A stretch of DNA of 64,000 nucleotides. Source: Mytilus trossulus. Taxonomy: Eukaryota; Mollusca; Bivalvia; Mytilida; Mytilidae. Below are positions 11,781-26,700 of this stretch, one piece after another. The notes beneath the pieces were generated by a model. It did no database searches. It saw only the letters and a program-made list of their open reading frames with translations, and had not been told where the DNA came from. The stretch's first letter is position 1, and each line of letters starts with the position of its first letter. The stretch lies in NCBI RefSeq assembly GCF_036588685.1, contig NC_086375.1, positions 40,750,045-40,814,044 of the forward strand. Reading direction: 5' to 3'. Position numbers and translations under genes: made by a program.

Positions 11781-14700
11781 GTGAGTGTTTTACAATCATT
11801 AATATGTGTATAAATGTGACCCGAATCTTAAAAACTAAACTGTAATATCAAAAATAGGGAATACATTTCACAACGGCCTGCCATATCGGGACCTTTGATA
11901 GCTTTTTATTTGGTCTTTGTTATGCTTATTGTTGAAGGTCGTATGATAATCTTAATATACTTCATTTTCGTTTTTATGTTTCCGTTGTGTAAACTTAACA
12001 AGTTTAAGAATGGTTTTCACTTAAAGAGGGAACTTACGATATCAAAATTAACGAACGTATCATTGAAATGATGTCAAAACTGAACCTTTGACAACTGGTT
12101 ATATGGTACGACTCAAGAAGATTAGCACCAAACATGTTTTACACGTTGCTAGATTATCTTATGATCAAATTATGTATTTATGGTTATTCATGTGTTAAGT
12201 TAATGTTCTAAGTATAATAATCGAATAAGTTAAATATTGTTTGTTATGATTTTTTAAATGACTAAGATGGGTTTTTTTCCCTTTGTTCTCTAGAAGTATC
12301 TGATTCTGGGGGAGGTCCGGGTGCATCACCCCCCTTTTTGACAATCAATGCTTTTGAATAGGGACACATGGTTGGAACCCGCTTTAACCATGGTTGGACC
12401 CCTTACAAAATAGCTGGATCCACCACTGTCCTCTAATTAAAAGATCCCTTTGTAAGATAAAATCTGTTCTTATCGTATTTGAATGGGGATATATGGATGG
12501 AACTCCCCCACCTTGGTCTATGGTGGAAATCCTCCGCATTTTAATTAGTTTGAAACCCCCTTTTATTTAACCGTTGTTGGACTCCCTCTTCAAAATGACT
12601 GGGTCCGATAAAATATTTTGTTTTATTTGCTTTTTAGCGAAAATGATACTTCTGCAAGACAGCTGACTTTCTTTAATTTAGAATATCTTCTTTTTCTCGC
12701 AGCTTCAGTTATTTCACGCATTACCATAAGTTATCTGTAAATGAAATTCTTTCTATCTATTAGGTTTTTTTTTGGCATTAACGAATCATATAGTCGGGGT
12801 TCTAATTGTCTAGTGCCTATCCCTGGCGGATGACATAAAAAGATGAGCTAATAACTCCTCAAGTATGCACTTTTTTTGTTGAAATATTTTGGTACGATTT
12901 TCTATAGTTATTAGCTGTTTTTCGCACACTTTACTGCGGCTGTCACTCGTTATCCGTTTTGTTTTTTCCATGGTTTCATTATCATCATTGACAACCATTG
13001 GTTACAGACTATTTTGGAACCAAGATTGTGTTAAAATGTTCCCTTAAGCTTTAATTTAGACTAAACGCGCATCTGGCGTACTAGATTATAACTCTGGTAC
13101 CTTTGATAGCTAAATTTATTTACACCACTGGGTCGAAGCCACTGATGTATGGACGTTTCGTCCTCGAGGGTATCACCAGCCCAGTAATCAGCACTTCGGT
13201 GTTGACATGAATATCAATTATATGGTCTTTTTTAAATTTTCGAAAAACTAAGAATTTTCTTATCCCAGGAATAGTTTACCTTAGCCTTATTTGGCACAAC
13301 TTTTTGGAACTGTGGGTCATCAATAATCTTCAACTTTGTACTTGTTTGGTCCTATAACTATTTTATATGAGCGTCACTGGTAAGTCTTATGTAGACGAAG
13401 TACGCGTCTGGCGTACCTAATTACAAACCTGGTACCTTTGATAACTTTTTAATATCCATAAACTGGCACAAAACCATCATATTTTGCTGGTTTTGATTCT
13501 TATATATTGTTTTTTTTAAAGATATCTGTTTAAATTAATATTACGGCATTTAAATTAGATCCATATAAAAACCAAATTACCGCCTTTTTAAAATATAATG
13601 ACAATGTAACTTTTTGGCTCTCATTTTGGATTTCCTTTTCTTTTTCAAGCTATATATTGTCTCTGTTCATTCTTGAAGCTATTTGCCATTTTAGATCTTT
13701 TATTGAAGGTACTAAGACCAGCAGATGACTCCTGCTTGCCGCAAGACAAAGAAGCAAAAAAAACATCTGCAAACTCTCCTTGTTCTCCCTGTAGAATGAT
13801 TATTCTTGCTGCAATAATAATAATAATACTCCTGATTGGCCTTGGCTGTGCAGCTTATTTCTTATGGCTAAGAAATACCAATGAAAGTTTGTTTAATTTA
13901 CATTGTTTGCTCATATCCAAAGCTGAAACGTGTACTGATAACATTTTACCTACAGTATAACGTTATGCTAATATTAAGTAAATTTAATTCAGGTTCAGTT
14001 AATTTTCAATGAACAAATAACTATTTGTATAGATATGCTTTTCAAACAAACTGTAAGTCAGTAAAATGTTTGTAGGGTTTTTCAATGTTTACTGGTGAAT
14101 TTTTATGTGTTTGTTTAAATTCCTGAATAATATATATCCGTGTACGTATAAAGACAAATAATTGAGGATAAGGTACTTAAATATTTATATATTGTTTATA
14201 GATTGAAGAAGAAAACAACAAAACAGATTATGCGTCTTAAATTTCCCTTCTAGATCCATCTTCATTCAGAACTTTCAAACTCAAAATTTTAAAAGCAAAG
14301 TAATAAATTCAAATATGAAAACGTGCGTGTGCGTATACCATGTTTCAACTGGTAAAAACTAGGCATGGATAAGTTTCAGTCTTGTTAAGTTTAAAGAAAT
14401 CTATATGTAATATAAGTATATTGTCTATTTATTTCGTATACATTGCAAATTGGACATTTTTAAGCTTTTGAATATCTAATGTAACTATTCGGTTACAGTT
14501 TACTGAATGACAAACTATACTTTTAAAGGTTGATTTAAATGAAATATCCGAATATTCACACTAATAAACGCGTACATTATGTTGATATATAAACCCATGA
14601 TATGCTTTTGTACAATCCTAATTCGAGACTCACCTTTATTTAGTTTTGTTTACTTTTTTTCATTCGTCTTTGAAAGTTAAAACGGGACGTCAGAAGTAAT

Positions 14701-17700
14701 TAATTCTATAGAAAAGAAGAGAGTATTTTAAGGACATACTGGCGAATAAAAAAGCACTTTCCACAATACAGTCTTAACAAATATTTCGATTTATAATTAA
14801 AAGGAGATTTGGTATATACGTGAATATAACGGCATGTCGCCAATAACGAAACCTTAAAGTCAAAGGTTTCAATAAACGGCTTTCAACGATATGCAGAAGA
14901 TCCATATACAATTTCGAGGAGCTAAAGACCAAAGATTATCACACATTTTCCATTAACACAAATTTTGATAAGATATCAAATTAAGATGAAACACGAACAT
15001 AAACGAAGTTACAGATTAGGGGGTCGAGGGCCACATTACCTAATACTGGATTGTACTACTTTTGTTTAGACCTCAATCCTTTTCGTATGTAAATTGGACC
15101 AGTGAAATTTTACTAGACACGTTTTATGTAATTTAAACAGTGTTCATCAGTAAATACACTTTATCAATGTGTAATGTCTATTGATATCATACTTTTTGTA
15201 ATAGATACATTTACTGCAATTCCTTTCAATATTTGACAAATGTAAAACATTTCAATTGAGAAAACGTAGGGCCTAAATTATATACTTAACAATAAACAAA
15301 ACAAATATGATACATTGCAACAAGTGACATTCACTTAATTTAAAGAAAGTTCAACATATATGCGGTTGCTTAATCTCTCCCTTGAGGGACAGTGCTGTAA
15401 AAGCACAAAATAAGAACAAGTGATATAACGCAGTTGAAAATCTACATCTGTTCTGTCATCAACGTGAGAGGGTCAGCGCTAAAATTAACAGGTTTAATAT
15501 ACCATTTTCTACATTTGAAATTGCCTGTACCAAGTCAGGAACATGACTGTTTTTGCCATTTCGTTTTTTATGTGTTTTGTTATTTGATTTTGCCATGTGA
15601 CTATGGATTTCCCAAATTAATTTTCCTCTGAGTTCAGTATGTTTGTGATTTGACTTTTATGGAACATGGGAAGTTCTTAATGTATAAAATATGAATCGTG
15701 TTGGTCTTCATTTGTATGATTTTTTTTCGTTCATCCTAATTTTGAACACGTAGTTACTTTAGGAAGGGCACTAAAAATGTATACTAGATTGAAAAGAAGG
15801 GGGTCATGAAACCACACTTAACCAAAATTAACGAATACATGAGTGCTATCTAGTATGTTATATTTCAGACGAGAAAACAGATACATTAAACAACACCCAG
15901 TAAGCGGGGTTTTTTTTATCTTTTCGTCGCTGTTTGATATTTATCTAAAACATGCAGTGTGGCCTTACTTTGATGTAAGCAATAGAAATATATCATGTTC
16001 AAATTTTGCTTGTATAAAGTAAAAACACAAAAATACTGAACTCCGAGGAAAATTCAAAAAGGAAAATCAAAAATCAAAAGGCAAAATCAAAAGTCCAAAC
16101 ACATCAAACGAATGGCTAACAACTGTCATATTCCTGACTTGGTACAGGCATTTTCTAATGTAGAAAATGGTGGATTGAACCTGGTTTTATAGCTAGCTAA
16201 ACCTCTCACTTGTATGACAGTCGCATCAAATGCCATTACATTGTCAACGATGTATGAACAAAACAAACATACTCAAAGAGTAAAAATGTCAAAAATAGGG
16301 GTACAGCAGTCAATATTGTGTTATCATCTTAATATCACTATAAAAACAACAAATGTAACCACGTTCTTCTTTAGTTTGTGTCTTGTTGACTAATTCCGGC
16401 ATGACAAAATAAAGCTCGCATCACACTGAACGGTGGTTGTCTATTCATTAGGTAAACGATGACTATAAAAATTGATTATACATATGTTTTCTTCAACGTG
16501 AACAAAGATATAATCTTATCAATAATATACAAATCACCTCCACTTTTTCCAAGAGAAAGAATTTTATTGTCAAATAATACCGTTCGGATTGATTTTTTAT
16601 CCCATTTTTAGACCTATTCGTCATATCATGGTAGACAATTTATCTATTTACTTATTTTGAGGAGAAAGTAATTGAATGAAGAGAATGACAAATCTTCGCA
16701 AGTGGATTTCGAACTCATATTTTCAGTATTGACATGCTAATGATACAGTAATTGAACTGGTTACATATATTGAACTGCTTATAATACATGTAATACTCAG
16801 ACACCAAGGTATCTGATTCATCTGAAGTTAAAGTTTATGTTTTGAAGTTTCACAACGGAATTAAAGTATGACTTTCAGTTCTGGAGACAAGAAAAACCTT
16901 TCGCGGAATAATTTGCTCTTTTAAACTAAGTGAATTTTTTTTCTCTCTATACAACTGGGTTATATAACTCTTGATAATAAGATATCGCTTGATATCAACT
17001 CTAAATATTCCATAAATACAATTTCAAAAAAGCACCAGGGCTCTTGAAAAAGTAAAAACAGTATAATCCAATACTTTTAACCGTGTATTTAAATAAGCCC
17101 GGATAATTTACCCTGATATGGAATATACACGGTCTCCACAGGTTTACTTTAAATCAATCATATTTCTAGAAATGAATAAAAATTAAGATTATATATTTTG
17201 TTGATTCTCAGATGGTTTTTTTCTTTTTCTTTCAGAGAGTATCCCGTCAGAAGCACCGAGTTTAACTACGGAAACCGTCTGTAAGTACGATATTGCATAA
17301 AAAATAGTAAACAAAATTGTATACATAATACAGAAGGACGTGGGAAAATAGTTTGTAAGGCAAATTCAATGTAACGTATTGGGTATATTGTCATTTTTCC
17401 CTTTCTGTCGGTTTTTTTTTCCATTTTAGAAGGTAAGGTTATCAAATATTATCTCATTTCTGTCAATGATTCTCGTGGTAGATGATTGTCGCTGATGAGG
17501 AAGCTATCTATTGACCCAAATATTCTCAATGTACATTAAGGACAACATTTAATTAGGTTTTATATTTCACATATGACCACTTAAATGTAACAATTGTACA
17601 ATCTGTCTGATTTATCTCCTAACTGGTACCCGCGCTTGTATTTCCTATCATGATTTTCTTGAAAGAGGGTTAATGCTCACAAGGAAGCTATTAAACCAAG

Positions 17701-20700
17701 AGTTCCAAGTGGTGTGGTAAAATAACCCTTTCTTCAATTTTACAGACGCCATCACGAGTTATTAATAACCATTTCACAGATGATTTCGGATATGTTTCTA
17801 ACTTTGTAACTACAATCCCCTTCCATTTTCATGAATGAGACCTACCGAATTAGACTATATACCGGATTTATAATAACATGAGCAACACGACGGGTGTCAC
17901 ATGTGGAGTAGGATATGCTTACCCTTCTGAAGCACTTGGGATCATCCCTATTTTTGGTGGGGTTCGTGTTGCTCAGTTTTTAGTTTTCTATGTAGTTTCT
18001 TGTGTACTATTATTTGTCAGTATGTCTTTCATACTTTAAGCCATGGTGTTGTCAGTTTATTTTCAATTTATGAATTTTACTGTTCCTCTGGTATCTTTGG
18101 TCCCTCTTCTAATCAACAGACAATATTGGACCCATATATTCAGACTTAGTGTTCAGCCATTCGTGTAATAAAGAATAAAACTAAATTTCATATTTATTTG
18201 TCTTTTTTTTATTCTTTTGATTCGAGGTTTTATAGACGAAACTCGCGCCTGGTTTACACAATTGTGACCATGGTATATCTATGATGAGTATATTTCTAGT
18301 TGTTGGTCTTTTTAAAGAGGGTTGTCAATAAGTCAATTTATCTCTGCTGGTGGACTATTAGACCCCGAGGGTATCACCAGCCCAGTAGCCAGTACTTCGG
18401 TACTGGCATGAAAATACGGATTTGTTGTGTTATTAAAATTTGCTGTTACAAAATATTAAAAATTATTATAAATAAGGGAATGTATATCCCTCGTCCAAAG
18501 CTCTGATTCCTTTCACGAATTTGGCTATACTTTTTGGACCTTTTGGATTATAGCTCTTCATGTTTTATATAAGCTTTGGATTTCAAATATTTTGGCAACG
18601 AGCATCACTGAAGAGACATGTATTGTCGAAATGCGCATCTGGTGCAATAAAGTTGGTACCGTTGATTTTATTATGTTTGTTTTGGTTTTTTTTTACTTAT
18701 TATGAAGAGTACAAAAATTGAATGAGATGTATATTATTGGTTTCAGTCCTATTGTAATGAAAAACATTTTTTTTTCCGTTTACTTTTAGGTTCACCTACT
18801 GATAGAACGATTCTTCACCTCAATCCTGATCAAATAGCTGAAGTTAAAAGAAAGTTGTTGCCACATAATTGCGAAGCCTATGTTGGTTACCCTGCAGGAG
18901 ACCTAAGCATTGAAATTTTGAAGTCAGGAGAGCTGGAGTTCAAAAAATTAGACGTTATCATTGAAAACACAGTGGACAACAGGACGTCATGCGAAATTCA
19001 TAGAAAAATAGATTTTAGAATAGTATTTACATCTGATATGGAGAAGGCTATCATCAGATGTTCAGTAATTAATAAACACTTCCCGGATTCTCCAGCCTTT
19101 TATTCAAAAAATGAAACAGTTCGTCTAATACCAGGTAAATATCACTTGTTTATGTAAATATGGACTTCAGTTGAACCTAATAAATCATTATCCTTATTCT
19201 TACTAATAACTATTTTTATTTTACCGTTTATCAAAATAATATTGCGTTTTATGTAACGAAAATTATTGTTAAAGAGGCGGTAGCTGTCAAATTCATGTTA
19301 ACCGTTTTGACTCAAATTCCCAACTTTTGGTTTATAGCATACTAAAACGTATATACAAATTAAGCAAAATCTAAAATAAACAATTAACAATGCAGTGGAT
19401 CGATAAAATGTATAAGCATTTAGTGTGTATTCTAGTCCAGATGCAATATAATAAACTATTAAGGTGACCTCGAAGGATTACCGACAGTCATATAACACGA
19501 TATAAACATAATCGTAGAAATAAATAGAATTGCAGCTTGTTCATCTGGACTTTTCTGCGTTTATTTGGTTTCATATCAAAATATAAACTTTTAATTGTCC
19601 TAAATGTTATCAAAAGTCAAATGTTGACATTGAACAGTGACATGTTATTCTTAGGCAGCTTGTGATTATCTACATTAAATATTTTGGAAGTGTTTTTATT
19701 GATATCTATGTTTTGGGAATTTTCTTAGATGGCATGGTGTTTAAAATATATTTCAGTAATCGTCCGTTATCTTGGATTGGTACTTGGTGTCGTTGTAACA
19801 TAGTACCTCTTAGCCTCTTTAATGTTTTGTTATTGATTTGAGTTCTCAATGCTCTTCATTTAAGTACTTGTTTGGCTTTAAAACTATTTTGATCTGAACT
19901 CACTGATGAGTATAGAGAATAGACGAAACTCGCGTCTGGCGTATTAAATTATAATCCTTGTACCTTTGATAACTATTCCATAACTCTTCTTTTTAAAAAC
20001 AGAATTATCAAAAGTGCCTTCACACAGGAGGACATTCTGATTAAAATAAGACAATTACATATGTTACTGATAGTTATCAAAGGTACCAGGATTATAATTT
20101 AGTACGCCAGACGCGCGTTTCGTCTACATAAGCCTCATCAGTGACGCTCATATCAAATAGGTTATAAACCAAACAAATACAAAGTTGAAGACACTGTTTG
20201 TTAAACTAAGGCCGTGTTCACATTGACCTAAGCTCGGTGTTGTGTTAGTGTAACTCGCACATAAACTAAACATAATTACGTTCTCAATGATAAAACTCAA
20301 TGTTTACATGTAGTGTAAATCATGTTTTACCTACATGCAGTCGATAGTCGATGTAGTCCTTGTGTAGGTTAAGTGTTCACAAAACTAGCAATTCAGATCT
20401 TTAATTTCCCCATGTATGTTTAAAATAGACACGATTTTTATATAAAATTGATACTTATAACACTTATTGATAAAGTTCTTTACAGAAATATTTATCTTAA
20501 CTTGATATATTTATTTGTTATAAAAACACTTTACGTAGCCTTATTTACCCCTTATCAAGACAGACAAGACTCATCCATCATAATTGCCGAACATTTAATT
20601 CATTTGAAAAGGTTTTCACGAATCGACTGGACGTACACACTGACATAAATATTTGCCACTGGTCTTTATTCAAACAACGATTCACTCATAAATGCATTAT

Positions 20701-23700
20701 TGAAAAAGGGTGAGGCTAATTCTTTGCGTGTGTAGTATCTCAGGTCCGTTAAAATACAGTTAGAAAAAAAACCAACATAACCCCCTCCTTTTGCTGAATA
20801 CTCCTTGGAGAAAAAATACCTTTTGAATCAAACAAAAAAGATAAATAGGTACATGTAGGTAGTGATCCTTAACATCGCAGTTCTATTCGTCTAGTCTGAA
20901 AGCAAGCTGATGCAGCCGATTTTTATTAATCAAATTGTGGTAAAATCACCCCCACCCCTTTTTTTTTAAAGTTAAATGGGCGTTCCCTAACTACTAGAAA
21001 GGTTATTCGAAAATATGAATTCTGTTCTACGTAATGAACATTTAAATGACATATTGTTTACAAGTGTGATCAAAACTTATGTACAGGTAGCTAAACAAGG
21101 TTTATAGATGTGAACAAATTTAATGTGAAACTAGTGTACCTTACACTAAACCAAATGTAAACATGTTTACTGTACACGGCGTTTGGTGTGAACTCGGCCT
21201 AAGTTACTTGAAATATACATGCAAATACAGAATATCTAATTGGCTTCATTTATCGAGATAATTGTATTAGCTTCTAAAACGGAAATTTATTAACAGGTCG
21301 ATTTTTTTTTTCTGGATATTGATATTAAGTGTAAATTCACATTGCGATAAGACGTGTCACGGTACTTGTTTATCCCAAATTTATGTATTTGGTGTTGATG
21401 TTATGTTTGCTATTCTCGTGGGATTTTGTCTGATGATTGGTCCGTTTCTATGTGTGTTACATATTTCAGTGTTGTGTCGTTGTTCTCCTCTGATATTTAA
21501 TGCGTTTCCCTCGGTTTTAGTTTGTTACCCCGATTTTGTTTTTTGTCCATGGATTTATGAGTTTTGAACAGCGGTATACTACTGTTGCCTTTATTTAAGG
21601 CTTTTTCAAGTCATTATTTTTCGGAAATTGAAACTTAGCATTATACAATCTTCATAAATATGCTTAATTCAATTTTGTTTTCATATCGATTTACTTTTCT
21701 GTAACTATTTACCATGTGTACATAAATTATAACTTTATTCATTTTCATTTTACATGGCAAATAAAAAGAAGTACTAATTACGAATAAAAAAAGAGGCAAC
21801 AAGCTGTGATGGCCTATCCTCTATATACTTTGTAAAACTGTGGTGTTTTATATCTTGAGATGTCATAGAAATTGACAACGTCGTCATAGGTAAAATTATC
21901 ATTGGTCATCTCAAATCGATTGCTTTTCTAACTTTTGCCGTACCGACTCAAGCGAGAGAATCAATCTCGTTGTGATGATCAACGATAATCTATAATTATA
22001 CATGTTGAAAAGAAGATTAAGTTCATGATATATGCATTCATTGGTTCAAGAATTATCCATATTTTTCACCATGCAAACACTCATTTCATACGGCTTTAAA
22101 TATCAATAGATTAACGCCATCAGTATTTGGTATGCTATTTGTTTAATCTTATTATGAAGCGATACAAACTACTGCGAATGCATATAAACTAGATATCATT
22201 GAGATGGAAGCCATCTCTGTGGGCCCCGCTGTCAATAACGTGGGGTAATAGTGATAGTACTATTTCATAGTATAATAGTGATATGACTGCATGATGTGAA
22301 CTAATTGTTGACTACTCTAAGGAGTCTCATGTGTGATTTCAATCTAAGATTTTAAGTTAAAACTGATAAATATTCTCATCTTACTTTCATAGTATAATAG
22401 TGATATGACTGCATGATGTGAACTAATTGTTGACTACTCTAAGGTGACTTTTGGATGTATGGATTGATGTTTGAACAATATGTTTAAAGGTGCTGCCCAA
22501 TTGATATTTGTCACATATTTTTAGAATTATGCCTTCAATATATTATGACCCACCAAGTATAAAGTATGAAATATTAACTGTTCTCGAGAGGTAGAGCGGA
22601 CACAATTTGTTAAGAACAACAAACAGATGGACAGACCGACAGACTGACCTTAGACCTAGGATGCATACATTATGACATATTCTCTGGTGTTGGTTTATAT
22701 ATATGTCAAGTTGAAAATGTTTGTCAGGTATAAAGTATGAAATAATAACAGCTGTCCTCTCAAAATATAGTGTGGATCAAATTTGTTAGCAATGGACAGA
22801 CCAACAGACAGACAGACAGACCTTTGACCTAGGAAGTGGTACATACATCATGACACACCCTCTGGTGTTGGTTAAAATGGATGTCAAGTATAATATTTGA
22901 AATCATAATGGTTCTCAAGAAATAGAGCGGACACAATCTTCACCACAGGACACAGGATTGTCAACTGAAACCAAAGTTTTTTTGACGTTGACCTTTGACC
23001 TAGGAAGTTGTACATACATCATGACACGCCCTCTGGTGGTGGTTAAAATGGATGTCAAGTATAAACTTTGAAATCATAACGGTTCTCAAGAAATAGAGCG
23101 GACACAATCTTCACCACAGGACACAGGATTGTCAACTGAAACCAAAGTTTTTTTGACGTTGACCTTTGACCTAGAAAGTTGCACATACATCATGACACGC
23201 CCTCTGGTGGTGGTTAAAATGGATGTCAAGTATAAACTTTGAAATCATAACGGTTATCTAGATTTGGAGCGGACACGATCTTCACCACAGGACAGGGGGT
23301 TGTCAACTCTAAACCAAAGTTTTTGACCTTGACCTTTGACCTAGAAAGTTGTACATACATCATGACACGCCCTCTGGTGGTTGTTGAAATGGATGTCAAG
23401 TACAAACTTTGAAATCATAACGGTTATCTAGATATGGAGCGGACACGATCTTCACCACAGGACAGGGGGTTGTCAACTAAAACCAAAGTTTTTGACCTTG
23501 ACCTTTGACCTAGAAAGTTGTACATACAACATGACACACCCTCTGGTGTTGGTTGATAATCATGTTAAGTATTAAGTATGAAATCATAATGGTTCTCTAG
23601 ATATGGAGCGGACAGGAAAGTGTTACGGACGGACGGACGGACGGACGGACAGACGGACGGACGGACAGACGGACGGACAGACGGACGGACGGACAGACGG

Positions 23701-26700
23701 ACAGACGGACGGACGGACAGACTGATCACTATAGGGCGACCCGACTTTTAGTCGGGGCCCTAATAAAAGAAACCGAACAATACCGAATACGTTTTTGCAG
23801 GTGTTATTAAATGTCCGACTCTTACACAGTTTGAATTGTCGTTCTTTGAATAGATTATATTTACGTCCAATTATTCATCACGCAATGTAAGTGAAGAATT
23901 CGCTATTTGATCAACTCATATGAAAAAGCTGTTTATGTATATTTACAACAGTAAACTCATTTCAGGTGATTCGTGTAAAGATAACACTGTATCCCAAAGC
24001 TACCGTGTACATCCTACAAACTGTCAGTATTATATTGAATGCCAGTACATAGAACCCTATGGTCGTGCATGTCAGTACGGCTATTGTTTTGGAATATACA
24101 CAGTAGAAACATGCACTCCATGCAATAGTGTTATATGTCTAGAAACAAGTAAGAAAGTGTTCGCATAAAGAAAAAATATTTAAAATGTGGTGATAAATAA
24201 AAACACAATGCATTGTTTAGAAAATTTCAAATGAGTTTTAATTATCATTTGATAGCGCAGATATATGTTGGAAGTTCTTTTCAATGTTACATCAATCATT
24301 TCCGAAATGCAAAAACAAAAATTCAATGAAGAACAAATTACATTCAAATATCCAGAAGTTAAAAGACAATAGACACAGCAATATTTTTAAAGATTCAGAC
24401 TAAAAATGTTGAAGGTTTTCAAATTTCAATTAAAGATAGATGTAAAAACAAATATCTAAATTCAATGTGTACAATTTCAATTTCAACTTTTTCTTTTTTA
24501 ATATACTTTATACTTATTTCGTTTTGAGCATCACTGAAAAAAAATTGTAGAAGTCGCATTAAGGTGGTACCTAACACTACAGGGAGATAACTCTGTAAAG
24601 TCAACTAAACGCTTTAATTACGTTGTGTTGTACAAGAAATATTAAGCTTCTCAATGATCAAAATTGGTGTTTGTCAAATTGCTATATAACCAGTGTAATT
24701 TTTCTGACAAAACGGTTGGTTCAAAAAAATTAAATTTGTATATTTTTGTTGAAGTGTCAAAGTAAATACTTTGACAAAATTTAATGAAATTTAAACAGCC
24801 AAATTAATTTTAGTGAAAGTGTTGTGTACCACCGTAACTGCAGTATCAAAAATACCTTTCATTGTATTAGCTATATCAAACAGTAGAAGTCGTATAATAA
24901 TCAATGAGATACTTATCCTATATGCAGAGACGAAATGATGTTGATGAGATAGACTATACATTGTATGCCATTGTTTGTCCTTGAACATTTGACAAACATA
25001 TTGCCATATAAGATACCGATTAAAAAGGTCCCTAAAAATTAAATATAAATGAGAACGCGAACGACCTGATTTATTTAAAGCCAAATAATATTATACAAAT
25101 ATGGCATATTTTAACCAATGAAATATAGCCCCTGACTTGGAACCGGTCCAAACAATGTTATGCTGTTAAACTTGTTAGCAAGTGCTTATCCTTTGAAAGT
25201 TATTAAACAGCACAACATATGTACAAAGTTTATAAAAATCAGTTTAAAATGGCTTGAACAATTTAATCGGCTCTTAAAATACGAAAAACAACAAAAGACA
25301 CAAAATACCAACACAATATTCAGCAGTTACTGAAAGCTAGTTTTGTGTTTTGTAAATTGATATTTTAATCTTTAGCTTGTTAATAAAAAGTCTTGTTGAC
25401 ATCATCCTTTTTTCTAATTTTAATTGGTTATATATGGAGATGGAAAGAAATAGTGAATTTACTCCAATTCATAGATTTTATTTTACGCCCTTCAGAACCA
25501 ATAAGACGCAAAATTATCAAGTAACGGGTGAATGCCACAGAATAGGACATTTATGTATTTGAATAAATGATGTTTAATTTATAGATCCTTCACCAAATTA
25601 TGACAAAAATATTAATGTATTATTATAAAAAAAAATATTTCTTTTCAAAGGTAGCTCCTGCACAAATACGACTGCTGTTCAGCAGGTAATATAATAAAAT
25701 TTAAAAGATATAGAACTCATTTGAAAGAAAGATGACCATATATCAAAAGAAAAATACTTTTTCAACTTGTATCAATAGCAAATAGTTTTAAGTCAAACCA
25801 AACAAATGCATCTAAGCAGATTTTTACGAAACATAGGTTTGATATACTGAAGCAAATTGACCTGTTTCGAAACAATTAATATGTAAATTCTATATTAAGT
25901 TTACTACATTAACATAAAAACATCTTTCAATTTCTTAACAAATATTTATGTCTTTTATCTAAGATAATCAATAAGCATCTCATTCTGTAAATTTAAAAAG
26001 AAATGCAGAGAGTAGTTTCCATACATGCTACAGTTGTTAACATTCAGAAACAAGCTCACAATAAGCAATTTTAATTCACTATATTTAGGAGTATGGACGA
26101 TTTCCCTTGGCTTGATTTTATTACACTCACAATATCAAACTCATTGTCAATTCTTACTTGAAAATGAGTATAAGAACGTGTTTACTAAGGCAACAGTTAT
26201 CAAATCTCAGAAGTCGATTAAAAGAATCATGTGAAACACTAAAGGAACGGCATAAACTCACAAAGGAGAAAACCTGGGTGCGCATACAAGGTAGGCGTCC
26301 CCAGCTATATATACTACATCATCCGCAATTCGAATCTACACTAAGTCAAAATGTCAGAAACGGTAAAATTATAGAACAGACGACTAGACTGGTGTATATA
26401 TAAAAACAACAGTTTATAGCTTAGGTTGAACAATGTTGACCTCCAATGTTATTTTTAAACAATATTAAGATAAATAGTACTTGTATCTATGATGAGATTA
26501 TTTGAAACCTGTTCATACATCAAATTTTGAAAAAAAAACTCTAATTATTACACGATTTATCCTTTTCCTGATCTGTTGATTATTTTCATTTATTTAATTT
26601 GTGGATCATTTGATCTCAGTCATGAAAAAGGCGATTCTGCCTGATGACGTCACAATGATGAGATCATTCGAAAAGAATGAGTTCGTCTCAAATCCATTAG

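Larger units (their letters stand above)
13887..17235 (+). other. Intron 2 (two inverted copies of one dispersed repeat)
   Basis: It holds two copies of the CTGAACTCCGAGG family in opposite orientation: 15430-15650 on - and 16020-16300 on +. Both include the CCTGACTTGGTACAGGCA phrase. I see nothing else; 13990-15300 and 16310-17220 appear unique. Confidence 0.6.
17281..18789 (+). other. Intron 3 (repeats at 17690-18120 and 18225-18680)
   Basis: It holds a reverse-strand copy of the repeat seen forward at 37490-37860 and 50720-51040, and a copy of the GCGTCTGGCGTA/CACCAGCCCAG family. 17281-17690 shows nothing recognised. Confidence 0.65.
22189..23763 (+). mobile_element. Helitron-like element with tandem repeats and microsatellite, 1575 bp
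   Basis: The empty site in the duplicate copy (CATATAAA|TAAAAG, 29688-29701) shows insertion exactly between A and T with no target duplication. The 3' end is CTAA preceded by the hairpin CCCGACTTTTAGTCGGG. A^T insertion, a CTRR end and a subterminal hairpin are Helitron hallmarks; the 5' end is CTAGATATC rather than the canonical TC. Inside are a 60-base segment repeated 122 bases apart (22263 and 22385), about six tandem repeats of roughly 170 bases (22490-23620), and an ACGG/ACAG microsatellite (23625-23722). This core-repeat plus microsatellite layout matches the 'pearl' elements described from bivalves (established family, recalled). No helicase gene. Confidence 0.8.
19135..23965 (+). 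other. Intron 4 (foldback repeat, two mobile elements)
   Basis: In order: unique sequence 19135-19880, foldback repeat 19886-20157, Harbinger-like element 20210-21199, dispersed repeat 21340-21600, unique 21600-22188, Helitron-like element 22189-23763, then 200 bases before the CBM14 exon. A stretch shared with 27446-29897 of intron 7 makes the comparison easy. Confidence 0.8.

Noticed and set aside
13650-13708. Stronger-looking acceptor after TTTTTCAAG for exon 2
   Set aside because: In the phase delivered by exon 1 it reads into TGA within nine codons; the AG at 13707-13708 is the one that keeps the frame.
22490-23722. CRISPR-like regular repeats or a satellite array
   Set aside because: The repeats are 170 bp with no unique spacers and sit inside a defined mobile element next to a microsatellite.
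26025-26403. Two overlapping frames preserved in both duplication copies
   Set aside because: Preservation reflects near-identity of the recent duplication; no counterpart in the older intron at 47712-49949 and no recognised domain.
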